A stretch of 46,379 bases of DNA. It comes from a virus. Shown here in pieces: positions 30,098-38,708 of this stretch. How positions within the stretch are numbered: the stretch's first letter is position 1; each line of letters starts with the position of its first letter. The DNA lies in the IMG/VR virus record IMGVR_UViG_3300035211_000159, positions 1 to 46,379 of that record; one strand, written 5' to 3'. Under the pieces are notes generated by a model. It ran no database searches. It was not told where the DNA came from and saw nothing but the letters and a program-made list of their open reading frames with translations. Both the position numbers and the translations under genes were made by a program.

Positions 30098-30577
30098 CTA
30101 ATCATCCTGGGAAACGCTTCGGCGTTTCGGCATGACGCCTTGAGGTAGGCTTTCCCGGTCCGCCCACCCGCGCACGTTTCCGCCATCGCTGGCCTGCTCG
30201 GTCGCTTGGGTCACGCCGCTGTTCGACGACGGAGAAATCCGCGCCCTGGCGTTGGTCCGTCGGTATCGTGCAATCAAGCCGTCGTCCCCAAAAACCTCAT
30301 CCCACTTGATTTGCTGGATGCGCGTCGATACTCCACCCCACCGCCAGAGCACGGCGATGACCCCCATGGTGCCGATCTCCACCTGGGCGTCATCGGTTGA
30401 ATCATATGTTTCCTGGGCATACTGAGGCCACAGATTGATCACGGCCTGGGCGGCGGCCTGACCCGTGGTGGGATTGATGGTGTTGGCCGTCTTGTCCCGG
30501 ATGTTCGTCAACGTCACCAAGCCGTCCGAATTGTATCGGTTGACTACGGCGGTCCATAGTTCGGAGGCAGCACTCAT
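30098..30577 (-). CDS. Head-tail connector/adaptor-like protein
   Basis: 159 residues from the ATG at 30577, which overlaps the previous stop (ATGA); a longer open frame to 30649 is not favoured. The helices AASELWTAVVNRYN, QAAAQAVINLWPQYAQETYD and IGTMGVIAVLWRWGG resemble DUF1320-like adaptor proteins that sit under the portal. The C-terminus is Ser/Arg-rich and probably disordered. Position between head genes and tail-completion gene supports a connector role. Confidence 0.62.
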   Translation of the reverse strand: MSAASELWTAVVNRYNSDGLVTLTNIRDKTANTINPTTGQAAAQAVINLWPQYAQETYDSTDDAQVEIGTMGVIAVLWRWGGVSTRIQQIKWDEVFGDDGLIARYRRTNARARISPSSNSGVTQATEQASDGGNVRGWADRESLPQGVMPKRRSVSQDD

Positions 30578-31938
30578 GACGGATCCGTGAAGGTTGGCGT
30601 CCCGGTGGTGTGCGGAAGATACCCAAGCCCGGAGATCCAGTTCCACCACTGGATTTTCCCGGTAGTCGGCGCCCCGCCAGTGTCGGTGTAACTCATGAAG
30701 TCATCCACAAGCCACGGGGTGTGGCTCGTGTTGTTCCCGCGCAGGAACCAATAGGTCCCGTCGATGAAATCGAATGGTGCCAGTATGACGTCATCTATCA
30801 GAACGTATCCTTCAGACCAACTGGACAACTGGATTTCCACGTCCAGGGGATCTTCGTTGAAGTTCTTGAACCAACTGTTTTGACCTACCGGAAGGAGTAA
30901 CTCGTTCCAGCCAGTCTGTGCATCCAGAGTGACATTGGTGCTCTGGGATCCCAGGGAAATAGCCAAGGTTCCATCCCCGGATCCGGTTTGCCGGTTATAC
31001 ATCAGTCGCAGGAAATACGGCGTGTTCGGGTCCAGACGCCGAACCTGCATGTCTTCCACCGGCTGGGAAATCTTGAAATCCCCACTGGCCTTGAGACTAC
31101 CATCCGTGGAAGCGCCAGGATGGGATCGGTAGTAATTCGTCGTGTCCTGCTCGATATTGCTTTCCCCGCTGTCCTCGGTCCAGCCCGTGAACTTGGGGTC
31201 ACCACCGCTGGCGTAATCGCTGAAACTGCTATTGGTCAGCAAACTGCCACCAGCACCGGAACCCGCATGATGGGACCGGATCTGCACGCTGGACGATTCG
31301 CCACTACCGAATCGCTGGACGTTTTCCGACGCCTCTTCGTGGAGCAACAGACTATCCAGGGACGGCTGTTGACCCATGCACTGGAACAATTCCGCCTGCT
31401 CTTCCGTCCCGGTATTCTGGTCCGACACGCAGATGAATTTCTTCGTCTCAATCGTGCAGGCTTCCAGGTCGTAATCGTTCTCGTCCACGGTAAGACGACT
31501 CATGGCCCCGTTTCCAGTGTTGCTTCCCGTGCCGGCCGCTGAGGTGTCATACGTAATATTTCGACTCTGCACGGTAAGACTGTTGTCCACAAACCAATCA
31601 TACAGAGCCCGAAACAATTCGCGGACATTGGTAAACCCGCCCCCAAACCCATAGGAGGCATCCACGGACATGATGGATCCGTATTCGTATAAGATGGGTG
31701 TCAGAAACTGAAGCGCCGTGGATGGACTGACTAAAGCGGAACACCCCGCCCGAAACCCGCCCGCTGCGTTGGCAATGCCGGCTGGGGTATACTCGCCCTC
31801 AAGCGATTGCAGGAGAGTATCGAGTGCGTTACCGTCGCCCGCTATTGAGCTGTCGAAGGTGCTGCGCACAGTCTCCAACAAGTCTACAACATTTTTCCAC
31901 TGCGTCTGGATCTCGGCTTCGGACGGGGTGCCACTCAT
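30574..31938 (-). CDS. Virion structural protein with jelly-roll-like domain
   Basis: 454 residues. A helical N-terminal part (VVDLLETVRSTFDSSIAGDG) is followed by mixed segments. The last 200 residues read like a carbohydrate-binding jelly roll: LTNSSFSDYASGGDPKFTGW, then LDPNTPYFLRLMYN, DAQTGWNELLLPV and GYVLIDDVILAPF. Such domains are common on capsid or tail surfaces and may bind glycans. ATGA overlaps on both sides. The specific role is unknown. Confidence 0.6.
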   Translation of the reverse strand: MSGTPSEAEIQTQWKNVVDLLETVRSTFDSSIAGDGNALDTLLQSLEGEYTPAGIANAAGGFRAGCSALVSPSTALQFLTPILYEYGSIMSVDASYGFGGGFTNVRELFRALYDWFVDNSLTVQSRNITYDTSAAGTGSNTGNGAMSRLTVDENDYDLEACTIETKKFICVSDQNTGTEEQAELFQCMGQQPSLDSLLLHEEASENVQRFGSGESSSVQIRSHHAGSGAGGSLLTNSSFSDYASGGDPKFTGWTEDSGESNIEQDTTNYYRSHPGASTDGSLKASGDFKISQPVEDMQVRRLDPNTPYFLRLMYNRQTGSGDGTLAISLGSQSTNVTLDAQTGWNELLLPVGQNSWFKNFNEDPLDVEIQLSSWSEGYVLIDDVILAPFDFIDGTYWFLRGNNTSHTPWLVDDFMSYTDTGGAPTTGKIQWWNWISGLGYLPHTTGTPTFTDPS

Positions 31939-32630
31939 TTCTTCGCCTTATCCTTCTTCGGCGGACGCCCCCGCCGCTTGGGTTTGCTCGGCATGTCGCC
32001 AGGGAACTGGTCGATTCCAACATCCGCCAAAGATCCGATGACTTCGCCGGTGCGCTGCCCATTGGGACAATACTGCGCGTACATGTATTTTGCCGCGGCT
32101 TCGTCGTTGGGGCTTGGGTGATACCGATGCACCGGAAGCCCAGCCTCCTCTTTCGCCTTGATGTCCTTCTCCCGGGGAATGGTGATCAGGTGCGCTTTCT
32201 TGGCACGACGGGCCGGATCGCCCGTGTTCTCCCCTTCACCGGGAACATTCTGGATCTCCGGCTGATTGTCGAAGCGAATCACGATGTACTTGAGGCGATC
32301 AATCAGCTTCTTGTACTGGTGACCGTCGATCCTGAACAAACCACCGGGCTGAGGGATACGGCGAGTCGTGCCGCTGGCCAAGTCGTTGATCACCTTGTCC
32401 GTGGTCTTCACGAACGAAATGCCCGCCACGTCGATCTGGTTCACCGGACAGTTGTCCATCAAACCACACCAGAAGGTGTATCGATGTGACGTCCCGGCCC
32501 GTAGACTGATCTTGGAGATGTCCGGGACCAGGTCCTTCCCGTCCACGCGGGTGGGTTTCTTTTCGGTCGTGGGAGCCGGCATCGTAGCTTCGGGTTCTCC
32601 CGTGAGTTCATTTTCAGGTGTCGTTTCCAT
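31935..32630 (-). CDS. Hypothetical virion-region protein with basic tail
   Basis: 231 residues starting METTPENELTGEPEAT, chosen because GGAGGAA precedes it and the capsid terminator lies upstream; the frame remains open to 32789 through that terminator. Features are a disordered N-terminus, a beta-rich middle (SHRYTFWCGLMDNCPVNQ, YIVIRFDNQP) and a very basic end (SKPKRRGRPPKKDKAKK) with an AT-hook-like GRPPKK. The basic tail could touch DNA at the head-tail junction. No family recognised. Confidence 0.62.
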   Translation of the reverse strand: METTPENELTGEPEATMPAPTTEKKPTRVDGKDLVPDISKISLRAGTSHRYTFWCGLMDNCPVNQIDVAGISFVKTTDKVINDLASGTTRRIPQPGGLFRIDGHQYKKLIDRLKYIVIRFDNQPEIQNVPGEGENTGDPARRAKKAHLITIPREKDIKAKEEAGLPVHRYHPSPNDEAAAKYMYAQYCPNGQRTGEVIGSLADVGIDQFPGDMPSKPKRRGRPPKKDKAKK

Positions 32631-32657
32631 CGAAGTATTTCCTCCGTTCCTGGAACC

Positions 32658-32712
32658 AAAAAAACAGGGGCCGCCGCCGCGCCATGAAAGGGGGAGGGGT
32701 GACGGCAGCCCC
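32658..32712 (-). terminator. Rho-independent terminator after the major capsid gene
   Basis: On the minus strand GGGGCTGCCG pairs with CGGCGGCCCC (ten pairs including one G-U, 26-base loop) and is followed by TG and seven T residues. It begins about ten bases after the capsid stop. Partial termination here would raise capsid mRNA over the downstream tail genes, a common arrangement. Confidence 0.8.
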
Positions 32713-32722
32713 AGGGGCAAGA

Positions 32723-33724
32723 CTAGGAGTTCTCCACCTTGACCGCACCATACGGCAAGGCAATGCCGGCACCGGACCGGCTGTCCCACTGGATGTATTC
32801 CTCCTTAGTGGTCCGCACGCTGTCGCTGTTGTTGTCGTCCATGAGGGAAGTGAGTTCCCGCACCGGCGCACGCTCCATGAAGAACGTGGGCTTGATCGGG
32901 CTTCCCTTCAAGAAGACATACCAGTCGTTCGCGTCGGTGAGGTAGGCGCTGGCCCACAGGGTGACGTCCCGAGATGCATCATAGATGATATTACTCGGGG
33001 TGGTGCCGGCATTCGACCCGACGTCGTATGCCTGACGTCGCTGGAGGAAGGCCTTCTCCATGATCTCGGTGAGTTCCGGGGGATGGATGATGATCGTGCC
33101 GCTGTCGATGATGTCATCGTTGAACAGAGGCTGACCCTTGCCATCCTGGAATTCCCGAAACCGACGAACAGCGGCGTAGTAGTCGGTCTGGATCAGGGCC
33201 GTGGTGGTCACCCCACCGCCGCTGATCAGGTTTCCGCCCGACACACCGAACCGGTCGTTGCTGTCCCCATCCGTGGCGTAGAACATGGCCGCGCCGTCGG
33301 GGGCATTGGGCACGTCGGGAAGAATCCCCACGTCCCCGTTGCTGATCATGTCGAAGAAGAACCGCAGGGGAAGCAACGCGAAGGATTGTCCGGTCAACCG
33401 GGCAATGGGGAACAGGCTCTGGGTCTGCTCGTCCATCCGGTCGTCCTCGTTCCACTTGATTCGACGACCCCAGTTGTAGGCATAGGTCGTGAACTTGGTG
33501 GAATCCATCGCGTCTTCCGGGATGCCCTGTCCCCGTTTCCACTGTTCGGGATGGGGCGGGGCCTCGATGTAGCCGAAATCGTGTTCGCGGTTCGTGGCGG
33601 TGATGGAAAGGTCCATCACGTCGCCCAGTCGCTGGCTGGGGAGCCGGTTCTTAACCTTTTCATAGGTGTCCCAGAACTCGGTTCGCAGGCCGTTGACCAG
33701 GAGTTGGCTGGTAATGACTTCCAT
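32723..33724 (-). CDS. Mu gpT-like major capsid protein
   Basis: 333 residues, the normal length of this family. It opens MEVITSQLLVNGLRTEFWDTYE and continues with FGYIEAPPHPEQWKRGQG, TTYAYNWGRRIKWNEDDRMDEQ and FFFDMISNG, a pattern typical of Mu-like major head subunit gpT (PF10124, HK97 fold). It forms the icosahedral shell. AAAGGAG precedes the ATG, the decoration-like gene lies upstream, and a strong terminator follows, consistent with high expression. Confidence 0.87.
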   Translation of the reverse strand: MEVITSQLLVNGLRTEFWDTYEKVKNRLPSQRLGDVMDLSITATNREHDFGYIEAPPHPEQWKRGQGIPEDAMDSTKFTTYAYNWGRRIKWNEDDRMDEQTQSLFPIARLTGQSFALLPLRFFFDMISNGDVGILPDVPNAPDGAAMFYATDGDSNDRFGVSGGNLISGGGVTTTALIQTDYYAAVRRFREFQDGKGQPLFNDDIIDSGTIIIHPPELTEIMEKAFLQRRQAYDVGSNAGTTPSNIIYDASRDVTLWASAYLTDANDWYVFLKGSPIKPTFFMERAPVRELTSLMDDNNSDSVRTTKEEYIQWDSRSGAGIALPYGAVKVENS

Positions 33725-33743
33725 GATTTACTCCTTTACGCCG

Positions 33744-34217
33744 TTAGACGTTGTATGCCAGGGCCTCAGCCGGCGTGAAGAGTTTGACATCCACATCGGT
33801 GGAACTGCGGTAGAACCACAGGATCCCGATGGCGTTGGTTCGTCCGGACGATTCCAGGGTCATGTCGTCCGTGTTGCTGCTGCCGCAGTAGACGAGATCG
33901 CCCACCTTGGCCTGGCTCGGCGTGTCCCCCACGCTGTCCAGGTGCTCCAGCACCACGCCGGAACAGTCAATCCTGGCCTGGGGAAGCGGTGAGGCGCTTG
34001 TATCGCCTTTGTAGGTTCCAAAGGTCGCTTCGTTGTTGCCGCCGATGAGAACACCGGCGAAGACGTCATTGGCACCGTCCGCCCAGAGGTTGGCATAGCC
34101 ACCCTCCAAACCGATGAGCTGACCCTCATATAGGGTCACCCCGTCGGCGATTGGCGCCACCATGGTGTGGTTGCCATTGGACGTCTTGTGCACGACTTTT
34201 ACCGTAACATCAGCCAT
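33744..34217 (-). CDS. Capsid decoration/stabilisation-like protein
   Basis: 157 residues, all-beta in appearance: VTVKVVHKTSNGNHTMVAPI, DGVTLYEGQLIGLEGGYANLW, FAGVLIGG, AKVGDLVYCGS. The size and place between protease/scaffold and major capsid match the head decoration or DUF2190-like proteins found in Mu-like heads. It would cap the capsid surface. GGAGGA precedes the ATG. Confidence 0.68.
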   Translation of the reverse strand: MADVTVKVVHKTSNGNHTMVAPIADGVTLYEGQLIGLEGGYANLWADGANDVFAGVLIGGNNEATFGTYKGDTSASPLPQARIDCSGVVLEHLDSVGDTPSQAKVGDLVYCGSSNTDDMTLESSGRTNAIGILWFYRSSTDVDVKLFTPAEALAYNV

Positions 34218-34220
34218 GAT

Positions 34221-35558
34221 CTAGTCCTCCTCTTCCAGGGCGATGCCGTGTTCCCGCCGCATGTGCAGGTCCACATAGCGTTTCTTGTCCACCCGGACAT
34301 GGCCCCGGGCCTTGAGTTGGTCCCACTGGGCGGCGAACCCGGCGGCAAAACCGACGGCCTCCGTCCCGTGGGTCTGATACTTCATGGCGATGCTCGGCAC
34401 GCCGGCGGTGTGACTGGCGAAGTTTGCCAGAGCCGTGTCCCCGTTCCGGGGGACCTGGGCGAAGGTCTTCGTCATGGAGGCCACGTAGTCCTGGAACGCT
34501 TCGGCGCCGTGCTTGGTGTGGAACGCCACCAGTTTCTCCTCGACGTCCGCACCCAGGGGCCGGCCCTCGAGCAGCTTGAGCGCCTCGGCCACGTCCGCTT
34601 TGCGCTTGGCCTCGGCGTCCATCTCGTCCAGACGTCCTTTCAGGGCTTCGTTCTCGCCCTTCAGGTGCGCCACGGTCTTGAGCAGTTCCTTGTCCGAATT
34701 GTCTTTCATGGATTCCACTCCGGGCATGGCCGCCGGGGCCGCTTCGTCCTCGGGAGTCTCCTCGGAAGTCGCCGTGGATTTCTGCTCCTCGATGGCCGCC
34801 ATGATGGCATCCATGTCCGCCACGGAGATGGAGCCGTCCTTGATGGCTTTGACGACAGCGGAAACATCGAGACCACCGTCGGCCTCCATGTTCTCCGTTT
34901 CGTCTTCCTTGGGCTTCTCCTTGCCCTTCTTTTCCTCTTTCGGCATGTCTGCCTCCTGGAAAATCAAGTGGGCCGAGTCGCCAAAAGAAAAACACGCCAC
35001 CGCCGGCCCGTCCGGGGCGGGTTGTTTACACCTGTATGGATTTTTCACCGCCGCGTATGCCGTGATCGGCTCGGCGGGTTGCTTCCGGTCGTCCAGGTTG
35101 GATACCACCAACATGGGAAGTTCCAGGTATGGGGCCTCATGGTCCAGAAGCGCCAAGGACACGATCTTGGGCGTGCCGTCTTTGGGAACCTCCACGGACC
35201 GATAGGGCAATCGCTGGCACAGGATGTCCTCCTGCACCCATTCCGACGTGATGACCAGGTCGGCAAAAAGAGCGTGTTTGGGGGATCCCTTGAAGGTGAT
35301 GACCCCGGCATGAGTGATTTTTAAGAACCCGGCCGGCTTGATCGCGTCGTTGAGTTCATGGACGGGTTCGTGGTGCCGGATGTGCAGGGGTGGGTGATAC
35401 CCTTCCTCGGCGGCTTGAAGACTGTATCGACAGGCTTTTTCGATCCAGTCCCCGTCGAAAACCAGGTCCCCCCGGGTATTTTCAGCAAAAATGGGGACGT
35501 GATGGATCGTCATCACGCCCTGCGCGTCCCGTGTCGCCTGGTATCCCATTCTGGCCAT
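34221..35558 (-). CDS. Mu gpI-like prohead protease fused to scaffold
   Basis: 445 residues. The N-terminal half (HHVPIFAENTRG, HIRHHEPVHELNDAIKPAGF, RSVEVPKDGTPKIVSLALLD) fits the Mu-like prohead protease domain with its His/Ser elements. Residues 230-330 are acidic coiled coil (EEKKGKEKPKEDE, LLKTVAHLKGENEALKGRLDEM), the internal scaffold. The C-terminus is helical. The enzyme trims the scaffold during head maturation. GGGAGG precedes the ATG. The 5' end overlaps a small helix-turn-helix gene by 77 bases. Confidence 0.8.
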   Translation of the reverse strand: MARMGYQATRDAQGVMTIHHVPIFAENTRGDLVFDGDWIEKACRYSLQAAEEGYHPPLHIRHHEPVHELNDAIKPAGFLKITHAGVITFKGSPKHALFADLVITSEWVQEDILCQRLPYRSVEVPKDGTPKIVSLALLDHEAPYLELPMLVVSNLDDRKQPAEPITAYAAVKNPYRCKQPAPDGPAVACFSFGDSAHLIFQEADMPKEEKKGKEKPKEDETENMEADGGLDVSAVVKAIKDGSISVADMDAIMAAIEEQKSTATSEETPEDEAAPAAMPGVESMKDNSDKELLKTVAHLKGENEALKGRLDEMDAEAKRKADVAEALKLLEGRPLGADVEEKLVAFHTKHGAEAFQDYVASMTKTFAQVPRNGDTALANFASHTAGVPSIAMKYQTHGTEAVGFAAGFAAQWDQLKARGHVRVDKKRYVDLHMRREHGIALEEED

Positions 35559-35742
35559 TTATCGCCTCCCGAATGGCTTTTTCAACGGCCGGAATGGGCC
35601 GCCGAACCTCACCATTGATCAGCCGATAGATGGTCATACCAGATACTGGAATCACATGTGTTAAATTCCGGACGCCTTTTTCCGCCACCAGGCGCTTTAA
35701 TTTTTCCAGCGTCTCGGGCCAGGTGTCCGCGGTCATTCTCAT
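35482..35742 (-). CDS. Small helix-turn-helix protein inside the head operon
   Basis: Eighty-six residues. The ATG at 35742 overlaps the MuF stop (ATGA). Helices LEKLKRLVAEKGVRNLTHVI and the turn/recognition part SGMTIYRLINGEVRRPI match small XRE/Cro-like domains. The last 20 residues are Gly/Asp-rich. The 3' end overlaps the protease gene in another frame by 77 bases. A DNA-binding protein in the middle of a head operon is unusual; it could be a late-gene regulator, or a DNA-binding accessory. Confidence 0.68.
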   Translation of the reverse strand: MRMTADTWPETLEKLKRLVAEKGVRNLTHVIPVSGMTIYRLINGEVRRPIPAVEKAIREAINGQNGIPGDTGRAGRDDDPSRPHFC

Positions 35743-36683
35743 GCCTCGTTGACCATTAAATCGGGCCGTCCCCCGTGCCGAAACCCGGGGTCCGGGTGGG
35801 CTCCCGCGGGAACCCGGTCGCTCTGGACCCGTCCAGCTCGGTCAATCCGGCCCATCCGGCGCAACATGGGAACCGAAACCAGGGACAGGGAGCACCGGCA
35901 GTTGTGGCCCATGGGCGGGGCGATCTGACCCCAGGCAGGGTTGTCCACCGCCATGATCAGGCCGTTCGCCGCCCGGTGGTTGTCCCGGGTGTCCCGGTCC
36001 CCCACGGCGTCGTAGCGGAATGCCGGGACCACTTCCCGGATATCGGGATCCTGAACCTGACGGAACCGGCCCGCCGTGATGGCCGTGTTGATATTGGTCC
36101 GGAACGCCATTCGGGCGTAGCCTTCCGACCAAGGGGCGGACTGTTTGGCCACTTCATCCACGGCCATGGCCAAGCCTTTCCCCACCTGAGGTTCCGCCAG
36201 GCCCTGCTTGAGTGCTCGGCCCATGAATGCCTGGGCCTCGTTGGTGACCGTGGATTCCGCCGCCCGGGCAAAGGCGATGACCCGATCCTCGGAATACAGC
36301 CTGGAAATCCTGTAGGCGGTCCGTTCCGCCGCATTTTTCAGGGTGACCGGGGCCCGGGACACCAGGTCATCCACCGCCTCGGTCAGGGTGACCCGCGGCA
36401 GGACATTCTGGTCCCCGGCGAAGGTCAGCAGGTAGTCCTTGTCCACCCGCAAGTTGGCGGTCTGAGGGGTCAGCAGGGCCCCGGCGGTCTTGAGCACCTG
36501 CATGGCGCCCAGGGCCTCACCGGCACCCATAGTGGCATTGATGGCCCGGTAGAGGCGCAACCGGGCGTCTCGGGCGGCCACGTCGTTTCCCCGGACCGTG
36601 GCCACGTAGAGATCATGGACTGCCACGGTGTAAGGCTTGGCATACCGGCCGGACAGGTCTTCGAGGAATTTGGTCACGTCCAT
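35739..36683 (-). CDS. MuF-like head morphogenesis protein
   Basis: 314 residues. The conserved MuF block (PF04233) is visible in the last 120 residues: AFRTNINTAITAGRFRQVQD, FRYDAVGDRDTRDNHRAANG, then WGQIAPPMGHNCRCSLSLV, the usual H-x-C-R-C end. The first 190 residues are helical. MuF proteins are minor head components packaged near the portal and sometimes carry toxin domains; none is attached here. It follows the sugar-modifying island rather than the portal directly. Confidence 0.82.
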   Translation of the reverse strand: MDVTKFLEDLSGRYAKPYTVAVHDLYVATVRGNDVAARDARLRLYRAINATMGAGEALGAMQVLKTAGALLTPQTANLRVDKDYLLTFAGDQNVLPRVTLTEAVDDLVSRAPVTLKNAAERTAYRISRLYSEDRVIAFARAAESTVTNEAQAFMGRALKQGLAEPQVGKGLAMAVDEVAKQSAPWSEGYARMAFRTNINTAITAGRFRQVQDPDIREVVPAFRYDAVGDRDTRDNHRAANGLIMAVDNPAWGQIAPPMGHNCRCSLSLVSVPMLRRMGRIDRAGRVQSDRVPAGAHPDPGFRHGGRPDLMVNEA

Positions 36684-37387
36684 AGGTCCTCCACCGCGTC
36701 ATCCCCAATCCATTCCCGCAACTTGTTCCCGTCCGGGTCCGACTTCCACGGGGACCGCGAAGTCTCAGGTCGATGACCAACCCCAAGACCCGGACGTCCC
36801 AGTGGACCCTTCAGTCCAATTACCGTCACGGGGTCAATATACAGGTGAATGTTCATGTTCTTTCGTTTGAGCAGGTCCCAAAACCGGGCATCCACGCCCC
36901 GGCATTCCCGCTCCAGCGCCCAGGTCAGCGCCTCGTGAAAAATCGGCAGCATGGACCGCCGAAACCCTGTCTGCGCCAGGGACGATCCCCGGTTGTTGAG
37001 TTCCACCCATAGCTGAGTCGGCAGGTGGTAGTAATGCTGGCGTTCATCGCCCGCCGCGTCGTATTCGTCCAGTAGGGCCGCCATCGTTTGCAGGTGGTTC
37101 GGGTGGTAGAAATCGTCGTCCTCAATGATCACGACTTTTTCATGCTGAATCAGCGGCGTGGCGGCTTGCAGATTGTGGACAAAGGATTGAACCGATGGCG
37201 CTTCGCCGGGCGTGCGTCGAACATAGTCCAGGGCCCAGCCCGGACCCGGGATCTTTGGCTTGTAAAGCTCTTCCCCGTCATCCACTACGATCCACTGCGC
37301 ACCCAGGTAGGTCTGCGAAGACAACCACTTGACGCAGTGTTTCAGCGCCTCGGGTCGGTCACCGGTGGGTGTGATGCAGGTGATCAT
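36674..37387 (-). CDS. GT-A-type glycosyltransferase (family 2-like)
   Basis: 237 residues from the ATG at 37387, which overlaps the previous stop (ATGA). The opening ITCITPTGDRPEALKHCVKW with WIVVDDGEE is the nucleotide-sugar binding start of GT2-type enzymes. VVIIEDDDFYHPNHLQ carries the metal-binding DxD. HLYIDPVTVIGLKG closes the fold. It probably moves a sugar from a nucleotide-sugar donor. It is the last of six coupled sugar-modifying genes between portal and MuF. Confidence 0.75.
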   Translation of the reverse strand: MITCITPTGDRPEALKHCVKWLSSQTYLGAQWIVVDDGEELYKPKIPGPGWALDYVRRTPGEAPSVQSFVHNLQAATPLIQHEKVVIIEDDDFYHPNHLQTMAALLDEYDAAGDERQHYYHLPTQLWVELNNRGSSLAQTGFRRSMLPIFHEALTWALERECRGVDARFWDLLKRKNMNIHLYIDPVTVIGLKGPLGRPGLGVGHRPETSRSPWKSDPDGNKLREWIGDDAVEDLWT

Positions 37388-38013
37388 ACCGAAATGGCGT
37401 CCTTCATTTCTTTTCCGATGGGAAGGAGTTCGCCCTTCCGACACACGTCATGATACCACTGCTTGCGCACCAACCCAATCCGTCCACCGGTTCCCCGTTC
37501 CTTCAACCGCTTGGTTCCTTCGATCTCGTTTTCCCAGGGCGTTTCGTTAGACACCAGTTGCTCCAACAGGTAGTCCTTACGCCACCATGCCGGTTTGTGG
37601 CATACCATGTAAGGACTATCGTCTTCGATGATGAACGGTCCAGGTTCGCTGGTTCTTGTGTAAATGAATGACTTGGTTCCGTTGACGTGGACGCAATCGA
37701 ACCATTCATCCCACCCCCTTTCTTCGGGAATCAGGTTGTCCAGGTAGAAGTTTTGCTTCGCCCAGATGTCTTCTTGAACGTAGAATATCCAGTCTTCTTC
37801 AATCCGAACCAATGCCTCGGCCAGGCGGTCCGACCATTCCTTGGGACCCGTGAACACCACCCGCCAATCCGCATAGTGAACATTCACCCGGGCCGGATAG
37901 TCCGACACGAAATACTTCGGACCCAGGAAGCGCACGTATTCCTGCCAGTAATAAATGAACGGATCCCAGCAGAACCGATAAGAATCCATGGTATGCATGA
38001 GAACGGCGGCCAT
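37384..38013 (-). CDS. Glycosyltransferase-like protein
   Basis: 209 residues from the ATG at 38013, which overlaps the previous stop (TAATG). It opens AAVLMHTMDSYRFCWDPFIY and includes YPARVNVHYADWRVVFTG, DWIFYVQEDIWAKQNF and a SPYMVCHKPAWWRKDYL segment. The YVQEDIW stretch takes the place of a DxD-like acidic motif of GT-A folds. I recognise the layout from phage proteins found beside glycosyltransferases but know no biochemical data. It is coupled on both sides within the island. Confidence 0.58.
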   Translation of the reverse strand: MAAVLMHTMDSYRFCWDPFIYYWQEYVRFLGPKYFVSDYPARVNVHYADWRVVFTGPKEWSDRLAEALVRIEEDWIFYVQEDIWAKQNFYLDNLIPEERGWDEWFDCVHVNGTKSFIYTRTSEPGPFIIEDDSPYMVCHKPAWWRKDYLLEQLVSNETPWENEIEGTKRLKERGTGGRIGLVRKQWYHDVCRKGELLPIGKEMKDAISV

Positions 38014-38708
38014 TATTCCCCCCACAGGTTCTTGTGTTTCGTCTCGTCGGAAAGGCTCTTGTGATAGCCACGATTGTTCACGCCGACGTAAGGTTCCCAG
38101 ATCGAACCAAAATCCATCAACGCGGCTCGGGTCTCATCCGAAAACATGTGGATGGCAAAGTTGGCCAGATAGGACGCCGAAAAAGCCACTGCGTCCACGT
38201 CCTGGGTCACCAGGGAATGGATCTCATCCAAGACGCGATCCCGTTCCAGGTTTACCGCGCCGAATGGGATCTCAACATGCCCGCCAGTGTTCAAAAAAGG
38301 TATAGTGGTCAAATGCCTCGGGCCTACCAAGCCCACCCGATGCTCTCGTAACCACGCCACCAACGGGTAAAGTTGCCCCTTCATGTTGGCTTTGTGGAAC
38401 ACGTCGGCATTGAGCCAATTGACCACCGGAGCCAAAGCCTCGGGAACGTAACCTTCCCGAATACACAGCGGCTGGATGGCGTAGTAGAATGGTTTTTTAC
38501 GCACGGGACAGAACGTGGACCACAGGTCCCGGGCCACTTCGGGCGTGGCAAAGACCTTGCCACGCTTTGGACGGGATCTCGACATCTTGACGCCGGCCAT
38601 GGCGAACAGTTCAAAGTCACCATATCGCACGAACCGCCAGGAATTGTCCAAGCCCCCGACGATTTTGCCCAGGTCGAAATCCCGTACGTTTATACCGGCT
38701 GCTTCCAT
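38013..38708 (-). CDS. GT-D-like glycosyltransferase
   Basis: 231 residues from the ATG at 38708, which has AGGAAAG upstream; the open frame to 38831 extends into the previous gene. FVRYGDFELFAM resembles the R-x-GD-x-E core of GT-D fold enzymes (DUF1792-like). Later YYAIQPLCIRE and RVGLVGPRHLTTI match the family's middle section, and AVAFSASYLANF its end. It likely uses a nucleotide sugar. The acceptor is unknown. It overlaps the preceding gene by 19 bases. Confidence 0.62.
   Translation of the reverse strand: MEAAGINVRDFDLGKIVGGLDNSWRFVRYGDFELFAMAGVKMSRSRPKRGKVFATPEVARDLWSTFCPVRKKPFYYAIQPLCIREGYVPEALAPVVNWLNADVFHKANMKGQLYPLVAWLREHRVGLVGPRHLTTIPFLNTGGHVEIPFGAVNLERDRVLDEIHSLVTQDVDAVAFSASYLANFAIHMFSDETRAALMDFGSIWEPYVGVNNRGYHKSLSDETKHKNLWGE

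Noticed and set aside
32618-33778. 386-codon plus-strand ORF opposite the major capsid gene
   Set aside because: It lies antisense to a well-supported gpT-like capsid gene; long antisense frames are expected in GC-rich coding DNA. No motifs or start signals.
34210-34995. 261-codon Gly/Arg/His-rich minus-strand ORF over the protease-scaffold gene
   Set aside because: Out-of-frame reading of the acidic scaffold region; composition is typical of a frame shadow and no start signal is present.
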